Positions 24,123 to 35,935 of a DNA stretch of 64,000 nt are shown here, one piece after another (position 1 is the first letter of the stretch; each line of letters begins with the position of its first letter). The position numbers were made by a program, and so were the translations under genes. The DNA is from Leuctra nigra (taxonomy: Eukaryota; Arthropoda; Insecta; Plecoptera; Leuctridae). Below the pieces are notes generated by a model. The model worked only from the letters and a program-made list of their open reading frames with translations. It searched no databases and was not told where the DNA came from. The stretch spans positions 30,533,060 to 30,597,059 of the forward strand of contig OW203768.1 of NCBI GenBank assembly GCA_934045905.1. The letters are read 5' to 3'.

Positions 24123-25837
24123 GTTGAAATGTGTTTACATTTTTTAATGAATGATAATTGATCAAAGAATCTAAACTAATCAGAGTATGCGTTTTAATCA
24201 TACGATACAACAAAATATAGTCTTAAATAATAGCAAATTTGTCAACTATAAGGTAACAAGGAAATTATGGCTTCTAGAGCAATATTTATAATGTATAGCT
24301 ATTTTATTAGTTTGTTTTCCAGCTGGTTTTGAATGAGTGTTGTATTCAAATAAAAAAATCGTTAGATAAAAAACGAAGTTGAAGAATTATAAATCTATAG
24401 AATACTATAAACATCATAAATAATATTATACAATATTAAATAATATAATATTAATATATAAATATATTATATATATATATTAATATAATATTAACTATTA
24501 TAATAATTAATAAATAAACATGTCTATAATTTGAATGCAATGGGAACGAAGTCGAACACAGCAGTGACAGCTGTCAAAGTGACAGCTGTCAGTCACAGAC
24601 TCTGTTACACGGCACACTAACCTCAACAAGTTGGCTTCATACCGCGAACTTTTCAACACATTTCATCAATTCTTCTCACTCACAAATCTCACACTCATTT
24701 ACTACGTTTTCACTAAACACAGTTTTATACTTAAAATCGCTTCTGAAGAGAATTGATTGTTTACAAACGCCGCCATCTTGAATCACGGCATTCTAAGTTC
24801 CGCGGCTGATCATGATTTAGTAAACAGCGATCGAGAAGGCAGTGAAAAGACACCAGTGCGTTAATGCACTAACTGGACGATCGGTATGTCGGTGAACACC
24901 CAATCGAAGAATGTCAAGTACATTTTATTATTGACGAGCAGAGTTCGATGTACTACCTATACTACCCTCTCTGAAAACATTAGTTGGCAGGCGGGGAATT
25001 CGAAATATGGAACGTTTATGAAATAAAAGTTTGAAGGGAATATTCATAACTTTAGTAGGGAAATACTGCGATTTCTAAGTTTTATAAGAAAAAGAATGTA
25101 TGTGATATACATATTCGATGTGTATTTATATTGGAAGTACAATATTGAGTTTATTCGAAATTACATACAATACAAACAAAAATAAAACAGAAAAGTACCT
25201 AAAGTAAATCCCAGACAACCAACCAAACTTTACGATTTAATACGATATTGTTTGTTTGTTTGTTTGTTTTGTGTATGCTCGTACTAAATAAATTAGGTAT
25301 CAATTTTGTATATTTTCATATTTTTTTATTTTTTTCTTATTCAATTTTCAATTTTATAATAATTTTATTCTCAAAAAAAAGAAATAGAATTCCTGAAGTT
25401 ATAAACCCTTATAATAAGTGTGTATAAGTATAAGATTTTTGTGTGCCGGCTTCCTAAATAAAAATACAAAATTATAATCAATCAGACAAAGTAGAAAGAA
25501 AAATATTACTGGGAAAATTAAATAATTGCACTTTAGAAACTACTATGAAAATATGCTCTACAAACTGAAATACTACTTGCTACCATGGTGTGTTTGTTAA
25601 AGTCCGTCGCCACAGCCTCCTAGATGGGTGTGATCTGTCGAGCAGATCCTACGGGCCGTGTCTGTCGGAATCGAATTAGAATGCATCAAGGAGGCTGGCG
25701 CTGTTTGTTTGTGATTATAATCAAGAACATCGGCTGTTGTCGCAAGAAGACAAGTATGATATTGGAACTCAAACACGAGCGGAATTTCAGACGTGAAGCT
25801 GCTTCTATAGAACATGACAATGTTAAGCTCAAGGCAA
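24123..25837. other. Intergenic, very AT-rich
   Basis: Positions 24,400-24,520 are almost pure A/T with ATATATAT runs. At 24,562-24,592 the palindrome GTGACAGCTGTCA occurs twice in tandem. GTTT repeats occur near 25,250-25,270. No supported gene. Confidence 0.5.
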
Positions 25838-26280
25838 CCAGGGGTCTATTCTAGAACTTTTAAATTCACAATTCTGATGGAATTTGATTCACGGCCATAT
25901 GGATTAACATTGAATCGAATCGAATTCACTTGCACGAACTTCATTTGTTTTATATCAGCAATGCAAAATTATTGAATTTTCCACCTGAGGACGGACATTT
26001 TGTTGGCACGTTGACGAGTCTGATTAAATAACTTTATTGAGGTAAATCGATGTATTTTTGTAATGTGAGTGATTCCTCTTCGTACTAAAGATATCTCCGG
26101 AGCCTATACAATTTCCCAGGTAGTCATTTACTAAAAACTATCGTCAAAAGAGCAGAGAATCACAGCTATTCTGCCGCTGCGTGCCATGAAGATGGTAGAA
26201 GGCAACAATGAGATAACATCACGTGCAAACTATGAATTCCAGCAGAATTGGGAATTTAAAAGTACTAGAATGGGGACCTT
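25838..26280. mobile_element. Inverted-repeat element, GAATCGGATTC family, long form
   Basis: Left end GGGTCTATTCTAGAACTTTT and right end AAAAGTACTAGAATGGGGACC are inverted, enclosing AATTCTGATGGAAT and its complement. The interior is about 300 bases longer than in the copies at 16,588 and 46,476; part of that interior (GTGCCATGAAGATGGTAG) also occurs diverged at 43,245. Confidence 0.55.
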
Positions 26281-26349
26281 ATTTCAACTCTTTTGGTATT
26301 CCGCTTTTCATTCAGATGGCGCTTGAATTCAGATTGTTCCTCATAACAA

Positions 26350-26488
26350 CCTGGGGCTGGATTCACGAAAAGTACTATCTGCTAATACGTATTATCTTTT
26401 GATTTAATACCAAGAACACTACGTTAAATGAAAGATAATACCAAAGTTAGTACGTATTAGGAGATAATACTTTTTGTGAATCTGGCCG
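26350..26488. mobile_element. Palindromic MITE family A, copy 2
   Basis: Same sequence as 22,558-22,695, base for base as far as I can compare, but with different flanks. Confidence 0.8.
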
Positions 26489-28340
26489 CTGAATTTCGAG
26501 ACCACATGAACAACTAGGTTTATAAAAATCATATATAATGTTTGTTTTGACACATTTTATTGGTTTAAAATAAATATTCTGAAAGGTAGCTCATTCGACC
26601 AATGAAACTGATCCAACAGACGTAGTTTACTATTAAATTGATACAAAAAATATTCATTGTTTTGCTTTGTTTCGTCATACCGTTTTTCAAATAGACCAAT
26701 GACGACTAATCATAATGATAATGATGATGATAGAGAGATTGTGATGTTAAATACTTACAAGGATTTTTAGCTTTTAATCGTTTCAAATGGTCAATTTACC
26801 TCTCAATCTCATACACAGTCTATTGATCAGCATCTCACTCGCATTGCTTGCATGCGAAATGCTCGCTCCTCAACGCTTCACTTCTGTCCTATTCATGACA
26901 TCGTTTACGTTCCAGACTCGATACTTATGCATTTCTAACCATCACATAAATTCACTAAACGAAACTATAATCTCAACCGTAATTCTTTGAAATACTTCTA
27001 AACTAGCGAATCTACTTATGAATATCGTCTGCAAAGTTTTGGCGAACTTTTAACTATGAATAAAGCTGAGTGATGTGGAAAAGCGGAAACCCGGACCAGG
27101 GTAAATGGAGCGAAGAGTGAACAGTGGAATTCACAAGTCTCGCAATATTTCTATAATGTTTCGTCATGCAAGTCGCTGATCAAAAAAACAGGCTCAGTAA
27201 TATGAAATATAAGATTTAAAAATACCCAAGTATAGAAGTGACAGTTTCTAGGAATTTTCCAATGATCTGTTAAATCAGTCGTTAAGTATAACAGTTGATT
27301 AGGACCATACAGGGCCAATCTTGCAACAAACTTACTTACAAGTCTGGAAGACATGCTCATGTGGGCAATGAAGCTTGAAGAAATGGAGAAAGATCCTTTA
27401 TGCCTGGCTTCAGACCAAGGTCACTCGACTTGACATGCAACTTGTCAAGTAAGACTGATGAAATATCTTCAATCTGCTCTGACAGCCCCACATATGATCA
27501 GATTTGAAAGTTTGACCAACATATTTCCTCTAGAATTAAAAAATCAGTTTTCTGACGAATAAAATGTAAGATATAAGGTGAGCATCAATTATTTTGAAAT
27601 TGTTGAAGCACTCTTAATTAATGTATTTTTTAATGAAAAGATATAACCACAAAATAAAACTGGTTTTGCCACGCTCGATCCTAACGTAAACGGCGAAAGA
27701 ACATTATCCTTGATATTTGAAAACGGCCGATCACTACTCAATACCAAACTGAAGTTTACTGCAGCCATCGCGTCTCCAGTTTACAACCAACAACTTATTT
27801 TAACCAATTATTATTACAAATTATAATCACAAGTTTAAGCAAACCCTTAATCTATTTCGTGTTGCTATCAGAGTTGTGGGTTTTAGCGCGTGAAATTAAT
27901 CCCCTGCTTCTTAATCCTCTGCCTTATCATCGCCAGGGGGAGGGGGAGGCACTTAGAGTTCGCAAGATTAGCCTCACACAGAGCTACTCTCTGACAAGAT
28001 TTATTGCCTCATTCTTCCAGTTCGATGTTGAACCCGACTGCCTACACTCGTACTGCCTACCACTTGGACGGCTCCTATAGGTTATAAATATTGACGTGTC
28101 AATTTGTCCCACTCTACCCTATAGGTCAAAGAGAGGAGTTAGAGGAGAATGTCTATTACTATCCTAAAGTTGGACTTTCCTATAGGTCTACCTAGTTTTT
28201 TGTGGGAGCATGTGGTAAAGTGCGAAAAGATAATATGTTATATGAAGATTTTCAGTTTTCCTCGACATGTTCTTAACATTTGTTTCCTAGTATATTTATT
28301 TGATGGTATTACCCTTACTGACTTGCATACTATATAGTTA
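26489..28340. other. Intergenic, no supported gene
   Basis: AT-rich. The open frame at 27,859-28,080 has better than average base composition but no domain and no splice context that I can identify. Confidence 0.45.
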
Positions 28341-28716
28341 TATTAGATTATTATGGTATAACGGCGCGTCAACGACGAGGTTAGGTATATTGTGCACATT
28401 AATTTGACTTTTAACTTTGTTGATAATAAGTGGAGGACATGGGGAGGGGACGACCTAACGGGCCCGATCCGGGGGAGTCTGAATCTGGTGGGAAAGCCAA
28501 TTCAGAATGCGGACAGACCAGGGGGGGGGGGGCTTCGGGCCGGTGGGACCCGATTTCAGGGGGATAACCATCACAAGGGGAAGGCCGGTCCGAGGGGCCC
28601 GCGAATTTAGGGAGGGTATGAGACTAGGTCGACCCTGGACTGTTGGGACCAACTCGTTATGTGAGGCGGCCCCTTAAGCTGCCCACCGCGTCAAGGTAGC
28701 AGATTGGTGAGGATAC
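28341..28716 (+). repeat. GC-rich dispersed repeat, copy 1
   Basis: Starts ATTAGATTATTATGGTATAA then ACGGCGCGTCAACGACGAGG, passes through GACCTAACGGGCCCGATCC and ends CCCACCGCGTCAAGGTAGCA. The same order recurs at 44,876-45,334. The GC-rich body yields overlapping spurious frames. Likely a SINE-type element. Confidence 0.75.
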
Positions 28717-31594
28717 TATTTGGCAGAAGGCAGAAAATATTTAGGTTATTTTAATTCTGAATTGCACTTAATTTAGCAATTATTTTAATGAATGCAAAAA
28801 ATCGGTCTCTCTGGTTTGTTATGTTGATGTGTTATAACGGTCCATTGCCTTTTGTCTGTAAAAACGTACATAAAATATACATAAAATGCAAAACGTTGCA
28901 CACGAAACGTTTTGTTGAAACAAACATAGAGTTTGATGAAATATCTTCAAAGGAAAATAGCAATATTTACATCCACGATGCGACTCTTCCAGAAATAAAT
29001 ATGATAACTAGTTCTATGTGTGCACAGATGTGATGAACTGTGTCATTACAGTTAGATTAATAACATTTTTGTATTATTCTAAAGTACCAAGATAAGAACA
29101 ACGCAAATTCTCGAACGCATTATTGCCAAGTATCAAAACTTGAAATAAAATCATTGTGGTTTAGATAACTAGCCTGCATAAGTGTTTTCTTCTAAATAAA
29201 GACCAATACCTACACTTGAAGTAACGGCGACGTAATGTTGAAAATCAACGGGAGGGTTTCAACGGGAATGTTGAAAATGGAAAGTTCATACGCAACGGTG
29301 ACGGAGCGAAAAGAATGTGACATTTGTGTTGCGCCGCCGTTACGCCAATTGTAAGTAGACCTTAAAGACCTTAAAACACACAAACATTATTTATCCCATT
29401 GAAAACGTGTACTTTAAATTAGTGCTGAATACAACTATTTTCCAAACTCTATAAAAGGGAGACTGTCTGGTTTTCCCACAGAATCCTTACGTAGAATCCT
29501 ACCATTCAGAGCTGAAGCTTTTCAATGTAACAACCAAACCGACAGCGTCACTGTTCAACATTCTCCTCTCTATTTAAACAACCCACTCTGTACATTTAAG
29601 CAACTACAAATCATCAAGTCTGGGTTTACCAGTCCAAGTCCTTAAATCGACCACAATCCCCCACAGTAAATGGTCAACGTCCACATAATGCTGGTAGATT
29701 CTCTTCAAAGCAGAATAACATCATGTTAAACCCTCACATCGACTCAACTTTCCCCAACTTGTGTCAAGTACAGTTGTGAAAATGTTGTGAACATGTAGGC
29801 AGTACGTGGGACGGCAGTTTGGATCCATCTTCAAAAGCCGGAGAAGATCGGTTTCTACAAACTCCGCATCCTGAGCTGCTTAGTGAAGATCGAAGAACGA
29901 AATTCGCTGTTCAAAATCCAACGCAAAGAATTTGTGATCTTTTTACGTAGTGCCCTATTTTGCATCTCCTTGTGAACTAAAAGAAAGAAGGCTAATTTCT
30001 TGAAGAGTAACGTGAAAATCATGAATGATGAATAACGTAATGATGTGACTAATGATGATTGCGAGTTTTGCTAGAATGAGATAATGAGCATAGTTCAGAG
30101 AAAAGAGAATTCGGTGACGAGTCAGAAACTATTGTATTCATCTGCTTTCCTCTACGGACGCTGAATTATTTTCAGGAAACAGATATGATCGTATTGATCT
30201 ATCGCATTAAAATTATACCTATACTGTATACTACATTTATAAAATAAATTATTATTATTTTTATTTTTTATATGTGTTACTGTGTAGTACCTACTATACA
30301 TTGAGAAACATTATGAATGTGGTTTAAATAAGAAATTACAAGCGTGACGAAATAGTAACAGAAACCAAATTTGGCACATATACCCTTCAGGTACGTGCGC
30401 ACATCGTAAGCTATTTACTCCCTCCCCCTTCTCAAACTCCGGGCAAAGCCTGGCAAATCATCTAGTATAATATGCTCTAATATTTTAGTAAGCACTCCAG
30501 TATTATTGTCATACATTACAATGAGTCGTGATGTCAACTTTACGACGCTACTCAAATTTAGCGTAAAATGTGCACATAAACGGGACTTCCGTACTTATCT
30601 TTACGACAAATGTATATATTTCACGACATATAATCTTCTAGGAAACGTTTCTTCGAAACAAAACGACGCCGCAACTTGAATAAACATGAAAAACTATCCT
30701 TTATTTCAACATTTCCACTTCCTTCTCTAGAATATGTAAAACTTTAGAAGCCACTCTTATTGCCATCGTCTCTAATATACTATTGCCACTTTCTTGCCAC
30801 TTTAAATAATACAAGTGAGGCGTTTAAAGGCGTCCCTTGCCATTGGAATTTGTCCCCTCGAATAATGGCGACGATGTGACATGAATTTGTCGACGTTGTG
30901 GGTGGGGGGGGGGGGGGGGGGCGCCCCGTGCTCCGACCGACGCAGCGCGAAAACCATCTGACCTACTTTCACCCCAGCGCGGTCGACGCTTCTTATGTAA
31001 CTTCAGACACAGAGGGAAATAAAGGAATTTATATGGAAAATCTAAACTTCTTTAGGAAACAGAGATTTTAATTGTGTCCTGAAACTAGGGCAATGCTGAA
31101 TTATTATGAAATGTAATAACATTTTTTTGAAATAGCGTCGTCGTATAAGCAATTAACGGCATGTGCTGGCGTCGTTTTGAGGAAATTATGTAGGTACACT
31201 TGAAGAAAGAAATGTGCATACAATTATTTATTATTTCTCGTTTAATTTAACATCTTCTTATCAATATTTTCTAGAATACAGTACTTAGATAAAAACTTTC
31301 CTTTGATCAACAAGTTGCTGGCTAACGTGAAACGATTACTTGTGAATCGTTTAGATTGTCTTGTCCTTTTCGTCAAATTGCTCAGCTTTTTCGTTGTTCT
31401 AATCTTCAACTAATTAGGAAATAACAAAATACTGACGAGTACAAGTAATTATCAAGGCATTCTGGCTGGAAAACTTTTCTATTTTGAATAATTGATTTAA
31501 ACTTTGGGTAGGTTTTATAATGGTTTGTTTGTTGTAGACCTTTTATAAATGATACCAAGCTAAATGGGTTTCGGGGAGCAATTTGAACGCAATT
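28717..31594. other. Intergenic, no supported gene
   Basis: AT-rich with an 18-base G run at 30,904-30,921. Positions 29,225-29,350 contain ACGGCGACG-type words of uncertain origin. No supported gene. Confidence 0.5.
30904..30921. repeat. Poly-G tract (18)
   Basis: Uninterrupted run of 18 G on the plus strand, followed by CGCCCCG. Confidence 0.9.
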
Positions 31595-31910
31595 TCAAAC
31601 AGTTTCGATCCTTTGCCCCATATTAACCCCAGATAGCGCCACGGGCTGTTTGCCAAAACACACCCTCCACAACCACACCTTCGGCCGCACGAAAGCCACA
31701 AATAATAACAACCTCCTGGTAATTCCTCCACAGCGAGCGTCCCCAGCTAGCACATCTCTCACAGCGGGAGCGCTGGCTGGGTTGATCATCCCGTTGCCAT
31801 GGAGACGACGCCCTGCGCCGACGCCGACTTCGAGGCGTACCTCGGACGACGACCGATCCTGGCCGACTAACTCCTCGGTAGCCGTCACACGGAGTTCGTC
31901 GACAGGAGTG
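31595..31910. other. CpG-rich region upstream of the NMDA receptor exon
   Basis: Base composition shifts abruptly to GC- and CpG-rich. A short open frame with a good start context (GCCATGG) runs from 31,799 to 31,870 (23 residues, starts METTPCADADFEAYL). It could be an upstream ORF of the receptor transcript or chance. No protein family fits the longer frames across this patch. Confidence 0.4.
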
Positions 31911-32310
31911 GTCCGCGACGTCGGTACAGAGGGTGGTGATTGTCTCGATAATACGTCGTGGAAGGGCGTGTAGTGCGCGACGTAGGACAGAGGGTCGTGA
32001 CTGCCTGTACGGATATATCGTGGTCGGGACGTGTTACACGATATGGGAGAGAGGGTAGCGATTTACTCAACGACGTCGTCATAACAAAGTCGTCTAGTGT
32101 TCTATATTAAAGGGAGGGGGGTGACGTCTGAATCAATTACGTCTCATTAGCAGGTTCGATGTAGGGCAGACATCTTTTACGATATCGGGACATCAAAGGG
32201 GTTCTATAAGGACGTGGTACAGAGAGTCGTGATCCTGGCAGACAACTCGGCGACGTCGTCGTGTGAAACAGTGGACGTCGTCGTACAGAGGGTCGTGAAA
32301 TGTGATCGTG
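31911..32310 (+). repeat. Degenerate minisatellite of about 60 bp
   Basis: The word TACAGAGGGTCGTGA or a close variant recurs near 31,923, 31,984, 32,046, 32,220 and 32,287, with weaker forms near 32,112 and 32,167; spacing is about 60 bases or a multiple. Each unit also tends to hold GACGTCGTCG. It ends about 370 bases before the receptor start codon, so it may be 5' UTR or promoter-proximal. Confidence 0.55.
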
Positions 32311-32460
32311 TGCGACGGACCTACGCCATGGCCCGTTGTCTCATGAAACAGTGGTGACAGACGGGCACAATGATGTGAAAGTGTGTCAGGATTTGTCAAC
32401 TGAAATCACGGTTTGTTCCGAACAGAGGATCAGAACTGAGAATGGCATAGCGACGGTTTC

Positions 32461-32544
32461 TTGATCCTCTCGTCTTTCCTCCTTCTTCTCTCTGTTCCTA
32501 TCACCTCTCTCTTTCTATTGCACGTTCCAGTTCTCATTTATCAG
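32461..32544 (+). promoter_or_regulatory. Possible 3' splice site before the receptor coding exon
   Basis: A long pyrimidine tract (32,465-32,530) ends TGCACGTTCCAG at 32,530, with a second CAG-type site at 32,544. The coding exon may therefore be exon 2, preceded by a non-coding exon in the CpG-rich region. Confidence 0.35.
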
Positions 32545-32679
32545 CAAAATCCATCTTTCAATAGCGATCTACTCTCATCGATCACTCTTTATGACTTTTC
32601 GTCTAAGCAATGGAGCGCATCTGATATATCGAGAACATTAGCTCCGGTGATAAAGTGTCGTGGATGAAAATCTCGCATC

Positions 32680-33159
32680 ATGAGAGTTTCTGTAGTCATG
32701 GCGATGGTGGCGTGCGTGTTGGGTGTGACTCCGTCCCCGGCCGTCGGGAGCGTGGCGGTCGACGGGGACCTCAAGGAGGCGGTCGACGGCATGGCGGCTG
32801 ACAGGACGGCGACAATCAAAGACAAGACCACCAGGAGCGCGCCCGACGACGACGACGACGACGTGCTAGAACGCGCGATGAAGGTCGTGAGGAGCGCCGA
32901 TGTCGACCTCAAGGACGCCGACGAGGAGGTGCTGGCGCGCGCTGTCATCAGCGAGAAGAACAAACCCGAGCTGACTGTCGGCCTCGTCCTGCCGCACACG
33001 AGCTTCGGGGTCCGCGATTACCTCCGCGCCATCAACACGCCGTGGCCAGTCTCTCGCGAGGGTCGCGTGGCCGGAAGCTTCACGTGTACACGCAGCAGTA
33101 CAAGTTCACGCAGAAGCAAGTGCACAGCACGATGATGAAACTCTTCCCGAGTCCCACGG
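32680..33159 (+). pseudogene. Nmdar2: First coding exon of an NMDA receptor subunit 2, with a one-base frame break
   Basis: This exon would encode the N-terminus of a glutamate- or glycine-gated ion channel subunit of neuronal membranes. Residues 1-24 are a signal peptide (MRVSVVMAMVACVLG). An acidic linker with six Asp follows (56-61), then the amino-terminal domain opens with LTVGLVLPHTSFGVRDYLRA (98-117), matching my memory of the start of that domain in insect Nmdar2. After codon 120 (33,037-33,039) homology moves to the frame one base earlier: VASLSRG, YKFTQKQVHSTMMKLFPSPT. One base appears to be missing at about 33,037-33,041; read as is, the frame runs to a stop at 33,135. The exon ends at 33,159 in a GTGAGT donor with phase 1, consistent with continuation into an Ala codon as in the fly protein. 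Either a sequencing/assembly error or a true disruption is possible. No later receptor exon is recognisable in the window. Confidence 0.75.
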
Positions 33160-33333
33160 GTGAGTTGCAGACAGGTGTGACGTCAGACTTGGCAAGGTGC
33201 CCGGGTTCGAGGCCGGGGAGACCTGAATTCCCAGATCAATCCACAGGAGTACACAATTAGTTCATCAATGGAACTTCAGACACAAACCTATTGCACTAAC
33301 TTAACCTTATCAAACCATTTATTTCCTATCAAA
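33160..33333 (+). other. Start of presumed receptor intron, with SINE piece
   Basis: Begins with the donor GTGAGTTG. Positions about 33,190-33,220 hold a B-box-like GCCCGGGTTCGAGGCCGGGG, a SINE head remnant. Confidence 0.45.
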
Positions 33334-33740
33334 AAGGCGCGTAGGAAGGGGGGTATGGGGGGATCTCCCCCCCCCCCCCCCCCCCCTCGCGCAGGCTAAC
33401 CCTCCATTCACCATACAAAATTAAGTTTAGTGTCCAAGAATCATTTAAAAATTGTTTTGAATTTTAAAAAAACGCCCAGCGGGGCTAAAATAGGGAGTTA
33501 TTTATTGAAATTTGAGCATTCCCAGCATCCCAAAATCGATTTTAAAATGTTTATTTTCTCAAAAATGCCCTGCGGGGCAACAATTGTATTTTTTTTTGCT
33601 TCGGTTTGGGCATTTTAAATCCCCAGAATCACTTTTAACTGGTTTGAATTCTAAAAGACGCCCTATAACTAGGGGGCTTCGACCCCAGACCCCCTTCCGA
33701 GTGTCGCCCCCCCCAGATGAAGGTAGTTCCTACGCGCCTG
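33334..33740. mobile_element. hAT MITE with perfect 8-bp target duplication
   Basis: Terminal inverted repeats AGGCGCGTAGGAA / TTCCTACGCGCCT (13 bases; the outermost base differs, A at the left and G at the right). CTATCAAA flanks both sides exactly (33,326-33,333 and 33,741-33,748). The element is 407 bases, contains a 20-base C run and two internal units carrying a GCC-GCGGGGC-type hairpin word, and ends with a GGGGGCTTCGACCCC subterminal palindrome. No coding capacity. Confidence 0.9.
33367..33386. repeat. Poly-C tract (20)
   Basis: Run of 20 C inside the hAT MITE. Confidence 0.9.
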
Positions 33741-33748
33741 CTATCAAA

Positions 33749-34280
33749 CAAAATAGATCTGCCGAAACTAACAACCAACAAACCTGATTTAGGTCCGGTT
33801 TTACAATTGTTTGGATGTGCTTATTGGCTGTTGTCATGCTTCCTGTCAATGTATCCAACCGATAACTTTATTCATAGAACAACATTTCTTCCATACATTT
33901 TGATATGAATATTAGATTTTATGTACCTTTCTACGACTGCTATGCCTCACACAAATAAGCCGAGTATACAGTGATCTATTTCAATAGTGTTTGAGTCCAT
34001 AATATCGCTCAACGTCTTACAAAAGACTTTCTCTCCTGAATTATCTTGGCTTCAGCTAATAGTTTTGTAAAGTGTGAGAGGAGAGAAGTATGGATGTGGG
34101 AGTGAGAAGTGTCTGATATTGATAGAAAGTTGCGGAGGCAGAAGTTGATATGCTGACAATTGGTTTGGAGACTTTACATAAACTTCAAACTTTCTTGGCT
34201 TGTAGGAGCAAACTCTTCGCAGTTATTCACGAAACTTTCAATACTAGTTGATGACGCGTTCGAAGATCATTGGTCTTTAT

Positions 34281-34311
<31 letters not shown>

Positions 34312-35089
34312 GGGAGAAGCACTTTCACCCTCTTGTTGCGGTTATACAGTGTCTGATGGAGAGTAACGCGCATCGAGTGGAATTGGAAGGGTTTAGGGTT
34401 GAGTTAATCCTTTAGATAATAAAGCGCAAATTTAGGCTCACTATTATCTAAATAATGCCACAAACTGGAGTAAATAAGACCTCCCACGTCTTCCAAACGT
34501 CAAATACGATTACCTACTTCCTCGTATTTAATGTTTTGGGAACTTACCAGAGCAGTGGTACTCTCTAGCGACAGACATTGTTTAGTTTAGTGAGCTTGAA
34601 CTGCATAAGATAAACTAAGATGTGAGACAAAACTCAACTTCACTTTCAAGAAACGCGTCCCTCCCGTTAACTAAGCGCCGTTCACAAAATAGCGGTTTGC
34701 GGTTAGCGGATTTGTCTGTCAACCAATCACAAATGTCCAGAAACCTCCCGGCAGAAGAAAACTCCCATTCTGCAGATATGTGACTTTATAAAAACTGTAT
34801 TGTCAGTTCTCGACTTCAATTAGTTTCTAAAATTGGGGACGCCACTCAACAAGCTAAAAAGTCTCACAAAAAAGCTCAAGGCTCTCTAGCAAAGGCTACT
34901 AGAGGCGGCCCCCTCAGGGGGGTGGCAGCTTTCCTAACTAATATTTGAAGTTCTCAACAAAGGGGCGAAGTGACATCAAGAAGGCTGTGGTTTCATGGAT
35001 TTGTTGCGGAGGACTTTGTGTGCTCTAATTTATTGTCGACGTCGATCTTTTAACAACGAAAATAGTGCTGCTTCATTCAACTTACGAAG
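33749..35089. other. Presumed intron, no supported exon
   Basis: AT-rich. Includes a GA repeat followed by a 14-base G run (34,281-34,314). Positions 34,820-34,950 are more complex (GGCGGCCCCCTCAGGGGGG) and may belong to an unrecognised element that also includes the frame at 35,090. Confidence 0.4.
34281..34314. repeat. (GA)10 followed by G14
   Basis: Ten GA units then fourteen G. Confidence 0.9.
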
Positions 35090-35434
35090 ATGTATAAAAA
35101 CTTACTTTTACCGAAGTACGTCATGATTTATCTGAATCGTTTCTCACGACTGAAAATGGCCACGATCCTTGATATAGAGCGTGAACAACGCCCCAAAAAC
35201 ATTCCAAATCGCCATCATTTGCAGTTTCCGTTACAAATAGTGCTGCATCCGAAAACTGAAGGCGATTTAAAACTTTCTCCTCCCCCCTTCGGTCTGGAGC
35301 CCACACTTTATAGCATTTTGTCAGAAGACATACCAAAATATAGAGTAGGGTTAAGCAAATTAAGAAAGTCCATTGAAAATGCACAGAACAAAAGAAACTA
35401 TGAAACTTTTGCATTGTTACATTCAACGTTGTAA
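35090..35434 (+). CDS. Unrecognised open frame of 114 codons
   Basis: MYKNLLLPKYVMIYLNRF is the start of a 114-residue frame with a basic, proline-bearing middle and an ending ETFALLHSTL. No signal peptide, no membrane segment and no motif I recognise. It ends about 195 bases before a hAT insertion and follows a composition-unusual patch at 34,820-34,950, so it may be a remnant of a mobile element. A chance frame is also possible in this AT-rich stretch. Confidence 0.2.
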   Translation: MYKNLLLPKYVMIYLNRFSRLKMATILDIEREQRPKNIPNRHHLQFPLQIVLHPKTEGDLKLSPPPFGLEPTLYSILSEDIPKYRVGLSKLRKSIENAQNKRNYETFALLHSTL

Positions 35435-35935
35435 GAGATTATTTTTATGTCTTAGAATTGGTGAGAATTATTTATTGCATTTTACGATCATTACTACTAA
35501 TGGCATAGCGTCGCTCGTCTCCTTGGTAGCTGCTCCATGACATTTTGTAGTGTTACCTGAAAACATCCGGCATTGGCATCTAGTGAAATGAGAAACGTCA
35601 ACAGCATCCTGCAACAGTTACCAGACTCCAGTGGCGGCTTGAACCCATAAAAACATGCGGGGCCAATCTTTTTCTTATACACCCACCACCCATTTTTAAA
35701 GGGGGTTTGGGGGCGAAGCCCCCAAGAAATTTTTCTCAAGGTCATTCGTATTGATGCATTGTAACGATTTTAATTGATCCTTTTTGCTATAATAAAGGCA
35801 CAGCAAAAAAGTTAATTATTGTGAATTATTTTAGTTTTAGCTACTTTAAAACTGATTTAAATTGATTACACATTAATTGAAGGTAGAAAAACTGGGAAGT
35901 AATTAATTTAATTCTTAAAGGAATTGTACCCTCAC

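Noticed and set aside
31595..31973. Long overlapping frames on both strands upstream of the receptor exon
   Set aside because: High GC removes stop codons by chance; translations are low in complexity and match nothing.
33042..33260. Separate small gene beginning within the receptor exon
   Set aside because: This frame is the continuation of the receptor domain after the one-base break, then reads past the splice donor into intron.
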